A stretch of 11,443 bases of DNA. Source: Massilia sp. (lineage in GTDB: Bacteria > Pseudomonadota > Gammaproteobacteria > Burkholderiales > Burkholderiaceae_D). The number at the start of each line of letters is the position of its first letter. Position 1 is the stretch's first letter. Under the pieces are notes generated by a model. The model did no database searches. It saw only the letters and a program-made list of their open reading frames with translations, and was not told where the DNA came from. The stretch covers positions 1 through 11,443 of the forward strand of contig JAQGNM010000320.1 in the NCBI GenBank assembly GCA_028291845.1, in the 5' to 3' direction. The translations under genes and the position numbers were made by a program. Below, piece after piece: positions 1 through 6,696 of the stretch.

Positions 1-816
1 ATCGTGTTCAAGCCGGCCGAATTCACGTCGCTCACCGCGCTGCTGTTCGCCGAGATCTGCCTGCAGGCCGGCGTGCCGGCCGGCGTGGTCAACATCGTCA
101 CCGGTGACGGAAGAGTCGGCGAAGCGAACGTCAACCATCCCGGCATCGACAAGCTGGCGTATACGGGTTCGACCGAAGTGGGCCGCCTCATCCGCAAAGC
201 CACCGCCGGCACCGGCAAGAAGCTGTCGCTGGAGTTGGGCGGCAAATCTCCCTTCATCGTGTTCGAAGATGCCGATCTCGACGCCGCCGTCGAGGGCCTG
301 GTCGATTCGATCTGGTTCAACCAGGGCCAGGTCTGCTGCGCAGGGTCACGCTTGCTGATCCAGGAATCAGTGGAAGAGCGTTTTCTCGCCAAGGTGCGCG
401 CCCGCATGGACAATCTGCGGGTCGGTTCGCCCCTCGACAAATCGATGGATGTCGGCGCGCTGGTCGATCCGGTACAGCGCCAGCGCATCCACGGCCTGGT
501 CGAATCGGCGCGTGCCGAAGGCTGCACGATTTATCAACCGACCTGTGACATGCCTGCCGACGGTTCGTGGTATCTGCCGACCCTGATCACCGGCGCCTCG
601 ACCTCGGCCGCCGTCGCCCAAGCGGAAATCTTCGGCCCGGTGCTGGTGGCGATGAGCTTTCGCACGCCCGCCGAGGCAGTCCAGCTGGCCAACAACACCG
701 TGTACGGTCTGGCTGCCTGCGTGTGGTCCGAGTCGATCAGCCTGGCCCTCGACATCGCCCCGCAGATCAAGGCCGGCGTGGTGTGGATCAATACCGCCAA
801 CCAGTTCGACGCCGCA

Positions 817-819
817 TGA
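817..819 (+). other. In-frame TGA inside the aldehyde dehydrogenase frame
   Basis: The frame reads Asp-Ala-Ala-TGA-Gly-Phe-Gly-Gly-Tyr-Arg-Glu-Ser, so the stop replaces one residue in an otherwise intact and strongly conserved block. The frame is not shifted, and both sides read as homologous dehydrogenase sequence. A one-base change from TGC, TGT, TGG, TCA, CGA or GGA would explain it. The catalytic Cys and Glu are upstream of the stop. Confidence 0.9.
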
Positions 820-873
820 GGTTTCGGCGGTTACCGCGAGTCCGGCTTCGGCCGCGAAGGCGGCAAGGAGGGC

Positions 874-1824
874 ATGTACGAGTACCTGACCGCCCTGAGC
901 GAAGACGCCCGTCCGCCCGCGCCGGTGGTGGAAGTGAAGGGCAAGGCTAGAGCCGCCGTCGCCGGTACGTCGAACGTGTTCGCCATCGACCGCACCGCCA
1001 AGTTGTACATCGGCGGCAAGCAGGCGCGCCCTGACGGTGCCTACAGCCGCGCCATCAATGGCGCCGATGGTGCGTTCCTGGCCGATATCGGCGAAGGCAA
1101 CCGCAAGGACATCCGCAACGCGGTCGAAGCGGCCCATAAAGCGTCCGGCTGGACCAAGGCGACCGCCCACAACCGCGCCCAGGTGCTGTACTACATCGCT
1201 GAAAACCTGGCTGTGCGCGCCGACGAATTCGCCGCCCGCCTGGCCGCGATGACCGGGTCCGCCGACCCGCACAAGGAAGTGCAAGCCTCGATCGAGCGCC
1301 TGTTTTATTACGCCGCCTGGGCCGACAAGTATGACGGCCTGGCGCACCAGCCGCCGATGCACGGCATCACGGTGGCATTGAACGAACCGGTCGGTGTGAT
1401 CGGCATCATCTGCCCGAACGAAGCGCCTTTGCTCGGCTTTATTTCGCTGGTGGCGCCGGCGCTGGCGCTGGGCAACCGCGTCATCGCCGTGCCGTCCGAA
1501 GCCCATCCGCTGGCCGCCACCGACCTGTACCAGGTGCTCGATACCTCCGATCTGCCCGGCGGCGCCCTGAACATCGTCACCGGCAGCGCCGACGAACTGG
1601 CTCGCACCCTGGCCACCCACGGCGACGTCGACGCCATATGGCGCCACGACGGCTCGGCCGAAGGCTGCGCCGAAGTCGAGCGCCTGTCGGCCGAAACGTT
1701 AAAACGCACCTGGGTCGGCGGCGCCAGGGGCCGCGACTGGTACGACACCAAACAAGCCGGTGGCCGCGCCGTGCTGGCGCACGCCAGCCAGGTGAAGAAC
1801 GTCTGGATCCCTTACGGCGTTTGA
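874..1824 (+). CDS. Possible separately translated remnant: degenerate second ALDH domain
   Basis: After the TGA at 817-819 the first in-frame ATG is at 874, giving 316 residues to the normal end of the gene (…IPYGV). An AAGGAGG sequence lies at 865-871, only two bases before the ATG, which is closer than usual for ribosome binding; it arises from codons for Gly-Lys-Glu-Gly, so it may be coincidental. Residues about 27-250 resemble the N-terminal cofactor-binding half of an ALDH. The segment that should follow, with the ELGGK base and the Cys nucleophile, is missing and replaced by about 60 residues of unrelated-looking sequence. Even if translated it should not be an active dehydrogenase. 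In the intact gene this part would be the C-terminal domain of one long protein. Confidence 0.35.
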   Translation: MYEYLTALSEDARPPAPVVEVKGKARAAVAGTSNVFAIDRTAKLYIGGKQARPDGAYSRAINGADGAFLADIGEGNRKDIRNAVEAAHKASGWTKATAHNRAQVLYYIAENLAVRADEFAARLAAMTGSADPHKEVQASIERLFYYAAWADKYDGLAHQPPMHGITVALNEPVGVIGIICPNEAPLLGFISLVAPALALGNRVIAVPSEAHPLAATDLYQVLDTSDLPGGALNIVTGSADELARTLATHGDVDAIWRHDGSAEGCAEVERLSAETLKRTWVGGARGRDWYDTKQAGGRAVLAHASQVKNVWIPYGV

Positions 1825-1831
1825 TTGCACC

Positions 1832-1873
1832 GGGGACTGGCACAAGCGCGAATGCGCGCAGATGCCTGTCCCC
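1832..1873. repeat. REP-like imperfect palindrome, copy 1
   Basis: GGGGAC (1832-1837) pairs with GTCCCC (1868-1873). After a T/T mismatch, GGCA (1839-1842) pairs with TGCC (1863-1866). An inner GCGC/GCGC stem (1846-1849 with 1854-1857) closes a GAAT loop. It is preceded by CACC, as in the other two copies. There is no U-tract, so it is not an ordinary terminator. The resemblance to REP/RAYT-type dispersed palindromes is an inference. Confidence 0.65.
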
Positions 1874-1929
1874 ACCTTGAATACCCACCAAAGCCGGGCG
1901 TCCCCCCGGTTACGGCGTTTGATTGCACC

Positions 1930-1971
1930 GGGGACTGGCACAAGCGCGCACGCGCGCAGATGCCTGTCCCC
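1930..1971. repeat. REP-like imperfect palindrome, copy 2
   Basis: Same architecture as copy 1, shifted by 98 bases: GGGGAC (1930-1935) with GTCCCC (1966-1971), a T/T mismatch, GGCA with TGCC, then GCGC (1944-1947) with GCGC (1952-1955). The two substitutions relative to copy 1 fall in the apical tetraloop (GCAC instead of GAAT), leaving the stems intact. Confidence 0.65.
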
Positions 1972-1986
1972 ATTTTGAATACCACC

Positions 1987-2009
1987 AAAGCCGGGCATCC
2001 CCCGGTTTT
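1987..2009 (+). terminator. Terminator-like hairpin upstream of deoA
   Basis: AAAGCCGGG (1987-1995) pairs with CCCGGTTTT (2001-2009), a nine-pair stem with one G-T wobble around a CATCC loop. The paired A and T ends give a short four-T run after the GC stem. It could weakly end transcription from the dehydrogenase side or act in both directions. The T-run is short, so it may be leaky. The equivalent hairpin in repeat copy 1 (1891-1911) is shorter because its T-run is cut by the duplication junction. Confidence 0.4.
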
Positions 2010-2027
2010 GTCATTGAAAGCAGCTTC

Positions 2028-3353
<1,326 letters not shown>

Positions 3354-3360
3354 GGAAACC

Positions 3361-3777
3361 ATGAGCTACGCGATTGATTACGACAGTTTGATCGAAGAAG
3401 CCCGCGCCGCGCGCGAGCTGGCCTACACCCCGTACTCGAATTTCAAGGTGGGCGCCGCCCTGGCATGCAAGGACGGCCGTGTGTTCCGCGGCTGTAATGT
3501 GGAAAACGCTTCTTACGGCCTGTGCAACTGCGCCGAGCGGACCGCATTCTTCAGCGCCATCGCCAGCGGCTACCAGCCGGGCGACTTCACGGCGCTGGCC
3601 GTGATCGGCGACACCGACGGCCCGATCGCCCCGTGCGGCGCCTGTCGCCAGGTGACCCTGGAATTGGGCGGCAACGAGCTGCCGGTCATCCTTACCAACC
3701 TGAAGGGCGACCGTCTCGACACCACCGCCGCCGGCCAGCTGCCGAACGCGTTCGGCGGCTGGGACTTGAACAAGTAA
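3361..3777 (+). CDS. cdd: Cytidine deaminase
   Basis: Zinc hydrolase converting cytidine and deoxycytidine to uridine and deoxyuridine plus ammonia. At 138 residues it is the short, homotetrameric class. Visible active-site elements: FKVGAAL (28-34), the nucleoside-binding NVENASYG (46-53), CAER (57-60, Cys57 as zinc ligand and Glu59 as proton shuttle) and PCGACRQ (91-97, zinc ligands Cys92 and Cys95). Three Cys ligands agree with the tetrameric type. ATG 3361 follows AAGGAAA, a good ribosome site, seven bases after the deoA stop. Together with deoA it routes deoxycytidine through deoxyuridine to uracil and deoxyribose-1-phosphate. The stop lies in the first copy of a 13-bp tandem repeat that also provides the start of the next gene. 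Confidence 0.97.
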   Translation: MSYAIDYDSLIEEARAARELAYTPYSNFKVGAALACKDGRVFRGCNVENASYGLCNCAERTAFFSAIASGYQPGDFTALAVIGDTDGPIAPCGACRQVTLELGGNELPVILTNLKGDRLDTTAAGQLPNAFGGWDLNK

Positions 3778-3797
3778 ATTGAAAAAGTAAATTGAAA
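3772..3797. repeat. Perfect 13-bp tandem duplication at the cdd/deaminase junction
   Basis: AAGTAAATTGAAA occurs twice in direct succession (3772-3784 and 3785-3797). Copy 1 contains the last Lys codon and TAA stop of cdd; copy 2 contains the TTG at 3792-3794 used as the likely start of the next frame. Collapsing the repeat would put that TTG one base after the cdd stop. Confidence 0.9.
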
Positions 3798-5096
3798 GTC
3801 ATTGATGTGCAGGCGGCGGTGTCTCTGGCCGCCGGCGAGGCGGTCGCCGCCAAAACCCAGGGCACCTTCGGCGTCGGCGGCGTGCTGCTCGACCAGCGTG
3901 GCAACGTCCTCAAATCCTTGCACAATATGGTGGTGCGGGACGGCTTGATTTTCGATCCCACCGCCCACGGCGAGCGCCAGTTGATCGACTGGTATTTTGC
4001 CGAGCGCGCGCGCGGCGCGGCGCTGCCGGACCCGCATGAACTGACCATCGTCACCTCGCTCGACCCGTGCGCCATGTGCGCCGGGGCGATCCTGGCCGCC
4101 GGCTTCAAGGTCGTAGTCGCCGCCGACGACGCCAAGGCCGGCATCGATCACGACGCCAGCGCGCGGTTTAGTGCATTGCCGGCGGCACTGCGCGAACGGG
4201 CGGCGGCGGCCTTCTGTTATCCGGCGGTGCGCGGCAGCGCCGGCTACGCGCGCGCGGCGCGGGGGAGCGCGCCGCCGGCTTTTTTCATCGGCAAAACCAT
4301 CAACGAGGCGACCCAAGCCCTGTGCTCGCTGGCGCTCGAAGCTACCAGCGACAAGGTCCAGCAGGTGCTGCACCAGGACGTGCCGCAGGCATCGTTGCTG
4401 GATCCGGCGACCTTGTCGAACGGCCATCCGATCGTGCGCAAACTCAAAAGCCTGTATCCCAACGCGCTGTCGTGGCGCGGCGCGCCGCAGGCGCCCGATG
4501 CGACGCTGGCGCCGTATCTGCAGGCGGCGATGGAACAGGACCGGCGCCAGGGCGGCGACGGCGATTGCAGCGCGCTGCTGGACGCTTTTGGCAATCTGCT
4601 GCTGGTGACGCCCGGCCGGCGCCACCGCTCGGCCATCCTGACCCCCTTCATGGAATGTACCCGCCAGTACGCGCAGCTGCGCTATCAACTGCTGCTGGGC
4701 GCCGACGCCGCCACCGAGGAAGCGGTGCACCGCTACCTGGGCCATCCGAAACACGGCACCTTCATCTGGGCCAAGGGACCCGACGGCAGCGCCGCCAGCA
4801 TGATGAACCTGGGCGCGTACGGCTCGACCATGGAAGGGCCGCTGCCGGCATCGAATCCGCGGCAGTTGCAGTTTATTCTGGCGCGGATGAACGAGGACGA
4901 CCTGGCGCAGATGTGTGCGGCGATGCCGCCTTTGTATAGCCGGACGATCGGGATCAGCCCGCGGCAGGTTGCGGACGCCGACCTGATTGCGGCGCTGTTA
5001 ACACCGGGGACCGGCCCTGCGGGCCTGTCCCCGGCTAAGCTTACGCCAACATGTTCGCATCCCGAATCAAGCGCCATTGGCCGCCTTCCTTTTTAA
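3792..5096 (+). CDS. CDA-fold zinc deaminase-like protein with unassigned C-terminal domain
   Basis: Residues about 10-125 form a cytidine/deoxycytidylate-deaminase-fold domain with TAHGERQ (His59-Gly-Glu61, in place of the usual H-A-E) and SLDPCAMCAGAI (Cys93 and Cys96 as zinc ligands). One His and two Cys ligands are typical of tRNA-adenosine, guanine and dCMP deaminases rather than Cdd. Residues about 150-415 are a second region I do not recognise, containing KSLYPNALSWRG, GDGDCSALLDAFGNLLLV, HGTFIWAKGPDG and PLYSRTIGISPRQV. Product length is 434 residues. The start is uncertain: TTG 3792 has no clear ribosome site, and GTG 3807 is an in-frame alternative. The last 31 or so residues read through a REP-like palindrome and then antisense into the neighbouring gene, so the original C-terminus was probably near LIAALL. 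Position after cdd suggests nucleoside or base deamination; the substrate is unknown. Confidence 0.8.
   Translation: MKVIDVQAAVSLAAGEAVAAKTQGTFGVGGVLLDQRGNVLKSLHNMVVRDGLIFDPTAHGERQLIDWYFAERARGAALPDPHELTIVTSLDPCAMCAGAILAAGFKVVVAADDAKAGIDHDASARFSALPAALRERAAAAFCYPAVRGSAGYARAARGSAPPAFFIGKTINEATQALCSLALEATSDKVQQVLHQDVPQASLLDPATLSNGHPIVRKLKSLYPNALSWRGAPQAPDATLAPYLQAAMEQDRRQGGDGDCSALLDAFGNLLLVTPGRRHRSAILTPFMECTRQYAQLRYQLLLGADAATEEAVHRYLGHPKHGTFIWAKGPDGSAASMMNLGAYGSTMEGPLPASNPRQLQFILARMNEDDLAQMCAAMPPLYSRTIGISPRQVADADLIAALLTPGTGPAGLSPAKLTPTCSHPESSAIGRLPF
5004..5034. repeat. REP-like imperfect palindrome, copy 3
   Basis: CCGGGGAC (5004-5011) pairs with GTCCCCGG (5027-5034). After a C/T mismatch, GGCCC (5013-5017) pairs with GGGCC (5021-5025) around a TGC loop. 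It shares CACCGGGGAC and CCTGTCCCC with the two copies upstream of deoA but has a shorter inner arm. No T-run follows on either strand. It lies between convergent genes, where it could still slow or end transcription, and is inside the extended deaminase-like frame. Confidence 0.7.
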
Positions 5097-5424
5097 ACAC
5101 CGACAAGGTATGCCCGCTGCGCCGCATCGGCGTCTGTCCGTGCTTGGAAGTGATCGTCACCTCCAGCCGGCTGCGGCTGTAGGCCAGGTCGCCCGCCACC
5201 ACCACTTCGTCGACGATGCTGTTGGAGTCGATGACGTTGTTGTCCAGGACGTTGCGCAGGCTGGCGGCAAAGGCGTCGCGGCCGACCATCGGCGGCTGGC
5301 CGGCGACCAGGAATACGGCGTCGGGGGCCATCAGTTCGAGCACCGCCGCGACATTGCCGGCGCGCGTTTCCGTCAGCCAGGCGGCGATCAGGGCGCGGAT
5401 TGCGCTTTCGTCGTTGTTGTCCAT
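5041..5424 (-). CDS. NTF2/SnoaL-like fold protein (SgcJ/EcaC, YybH-type)
   Basis: A 127-residue protein with the small alpha+beta barrel of the NTF2-like superfamily. Visible family features: N-terminal helix DESAIRALIAAWLTETRAG, VLELMAPDAVFL, the GRDAFAASL helix, alternating strands VVAGDLAYSRSRLEVTI, and the closing GQWRLIRDANML. Members include many of unknown function and some small-molecule isomerases or cyclases; no substrate can be read from the sequence. The ATG (5422-5424) directly follows the TGA of the VOC gene, and a strong AGGAGG lies inside the last codons of that gene, so the two are translationally linked. Its last 56 bases overlap the tail of the convergent deaminase-like frame. 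Confidence 0.85.
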   Translation of the reverse strand: MDNNDESAIRALIAAWLTETRAGNVAAVLELMAPDAVFLVAGQPPMVGRDAFAASLRNVLDNNVIDSNSIVDEVVVAGDLAYSRSRLEVTITSKHGQTPMRRSGHTLSVFKKEGGQWRLIRDANMLA

Positions 5425-5874
5425 TCAGGCCTCCTGCGCTTGCCATGGATCGTAACTGCCGACGCTCCAGACGTGGCCTTCCAGGTCGCGGCAGGTGAAG
5501 GCGCGGCCGCCATAATCCATGTCGTCGATATCGATGATCAGCGCCGCGCCGGCGTCCAGCGCGCGGGCGTAGGCGGCATCGACCTCGTCGCCGCTAGCGA
5601 CCACCAGGCAGGTGGTCTGGGTCTGGCGTCCGCCGATGTCGGCCGGCTGCGCCATCAGTTTCGCATACGCGCCTTCCTTGTCCAGCGAGCCGAGCATGAT
5701 CATGCCGCCGCCCAGGGTCAATTGGGCGTGCAGGATCGTGTTGTCGGGACCGGGCACCACCATGCGCGGGCTGAAGCCGAACACCTCGACCAGCCAGTCG
5801 ATGGCGCGCGGCGCGTCGCGATAACTGATGCAGGGAATCAAGGTGGAATTATTCGAATTGTTGGTATCAGGCAT
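5425..5874 (-). CDS. VOC family protein (glyoxalase/bleomycin-resistance fold, PhnB-like)
   Basis: A 149-residue vicinal-oxygen-chelate fold protein. Two beta-alpha-beta-beta-beta units are visible: CISYRDAPRAIDWLVEVFGF (residues 15-34) followed by ILHAQLTLGGGMIMLGS, and VDAAYARALDAGAAL followed by YGGRAFTCRDLEGHVWSVGS. The RDLEGHVWSVG ending is typical of the subgroup called glyoxalase/bleomycin resistance or PhnB-like. Metal ligands would be His49 in LHAQL and Glu or His in DLEGHVW, but the reaction is unknown. The ATG at 5872-5874 has GGAG six bases upstream. It lies 39 bp after the response regulator stop and may be part of that transcription unit. Confidence 0.88.
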   Translation of the reverse strand: MPDTNNSNNSTLIPCISYRDAPRAIDWLVEVFGFSPRMVVPGPDNTILHAQLTLGGGMIMLGSLDKEGAYAKLMAQPADIGGRQTQTTCLVVASGDEVDAAYARALDAGAALIIDIDDMDYGGRAFTCRDLEGHVWSVGSYDPWQAQEA

Positions 5875-5913
5875 GACACGCTCCTACGGAAGTGGCAAGA
5901 GCTTCATCATAAA

Positions 5914-6696
5914 TCACATCTGCTGGAACAGGTGCGTGTGGTTGCGGCTCACTTCGAGTTCTTCCTTGCAGCCGCGCAGCTTGAGCATCAGGCGCCCGCG
6001 CATGTCGCGCGATACCGAGTCGATGGCGTCGGCGCGCACGAGGGTCGAGCGGTGGATGCGCCAGAATTCGTCGGGATCGAGTTCGTCGGCCAGCTCTTTC
6101 AAGGTCTTACGGATCAGCAGTTCGGCCTGCGCCGTTCGCACCAGCGTGTATTTTTCGTCGGAGCGGAAAAACAGCACGTCGCGGGTGCTGATCATGCGCA
6201 GGCTGGGGCCCACTTGCGCCTGGATCCAGCGCAGCCGCGGCGCCGCGGCGGGCGCGGCTTGCTGCAGTGCTGCCGTCAGGCGCGTCAATTGCGCGCCGAT
6301 GTCCTCCGGCGCCTGCCGCAGCCGCAGGCGCAGGCGCTCGCAGGTGGTGGCCAGCCGCGCCGCCGTCACCGGTTTGAGCAGGTAATCGATGGCGCCCTGC
6401 TCGAAAGCGTCGAGGGCGTACTGGTCGTAGGCGGTGACGAACACGATATGGCAGCGCTGGTACAGCTTGCGGGCCGCCTCGATGCCATTCAATCCCGGCA
6501 TGCGAATGTCGAGAAAGACGATGTCGGGCGCCAGCGCTGCCGCTTGCTCGACCGCGGCCAATCCGTGCGCCGCCTCGCCGACAATCAGCAACTCCGGCCA
6601 TGCCGTGGCCAGGCGCGCGCGCAGCTGCTCGCGCATCGGCGCTTCGTCGTCGGCGATCAGCGCGGTAGTTACGTTCGTCTTCACGTTCGTCGTCAT
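5914..6696 (-). CDS. LytTR family response regulator
   Basis: A 260-residue two-component regulator of the LytR/AlgR type. The receiver domain (about 11-125) shows the acidic pair Asp16-Asp17, phospho-acceptor Asp63 in FLDIRMPG, Thr88 in VTAYD and Lys108 in LLKPV. After a Gln/Ala-rich linker, the LytTR DNA-binding domain (about 160-258) shows VLFFRSDEKYTLV, LIRKTLKELADELDPDEFWR and the IHRSTLVRADAI block. It should be phosphorylated by the kinase encoded just upstream; its ATG overlaps the kinase TGA by four bases (ATGA), implying coupled translation. Targets cannot be read from the window. LytTR proteins usually bind pairs of short direct repeats in promoters. Confidence 0.96.
   Translation of the reverse strand: MTTNVKTNVTTALIADDEAPMREQLRARLATAWPELLIVGEAAHGLAAVEQAAALAPDIVFLDIRMPGLNGIEAARKLYQRCHIVFVTAYDQYALDAFEQGAIDYLLKPVTAARLATTCERLRLRLRQAPEDIGAQLTRLTAALQQAAPAAAPRLRWIQAQVGPSLRMISTRDVLFFRSDEKYTLVRTAQAELLIRKTLKELADELDPDEFWRIHRSTLVRADAIDSVSRDMRGRLMLKLRGCKEELEVSRNHTHLFQQM

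Larger units (their letters stand above)
1..1824 (+). pseudogene. Two-domain aldehyde dehydrogenase, 5' end outside window, interrupted by in-frame TGA
   Basis: NAD(P)-dependent aldehyde dehydrogenase superfamily, entered partway through the first domain. Visible residues include the cofactor-site FKPAEF, TGSTEVG, general-base Glu in LELGGK (visible residue 78), nucleophile Cys in GQVCCAGSR (residue 112) and EIFGPV. Domain 1 should end with the conserved block GFGGYRESGFGREGGKEG, but TGA at 817-819 stands directly before it; the frame then continues open to TGA 1822-1824. The second half (about 952-1824) resembles an ALDH cofactor-binding half (NEPVGVIGIICPNEAP, LPGGALNIVTG) but lacks a Cys-containing catalytic half. 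I recall such long ALDHs beside deoC, deoA and cdd, where they would oxidise the acetaldehyde released by deoxyribose-phosphate aldolase; that role is inferred. The stop would remove the C-terminal segment of domain 1 and all of domain 2, so the gene is probably broken unless the TGA is a sequencing error. Confidence 0.85.
1812..2005. repeat. Tandem duplication, about 98 bp x 2, carrying the dehydrogenase 3' end
   Basis: Copy 1 spans 1812-1909 and copy 2 spans 1910-2005. By eye they differ by five substitutions and two one-base deletions in copy 2. Each unit starts with TTACGGCGTTTGA, which in copy 1 encodes the last three residues and stop of the dehydrogenase; in copy 2 the same bases are a non-coding ghost. 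Each unit contains a GGGGAC/GTCCCC palindrome and ends in a CCGGG/CCCGG hairpin. The junction falls at CCGGTT. This fills most of the 203-bp gap before deoA. Confidence 0.9.

Noticed and set aside
817..860. Selenocysteine at the in-frame TGA
   Set aside because: A small GCGG-TTA-CCGC hairpin lies just downstream, but I see no convincing bacterial SECIS upper loop, the position is not catalytic, and I know of no selenoprotein in this dehydrogenase family.
367..1647. Long open frame on the minus strand across the dehydrogenase gene
   Set aside because: Antisense to clear dehydrogenase coding sequence; composition is Gly/Arg/His/Gln-rich without any domain, typical of GC-rich shadow frames.
1812..2005. 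CRISPR array
   Set aside because: Only two long adjacent units with no unique spacers between them; this is a tandem duplication.
5004..5034. Bidirectional intrinsic terminator between convergent genes
   Set aside because: Strong stem but no T-run on either side, and it matches the other dispersed palindromes; kept as a repeat instead.
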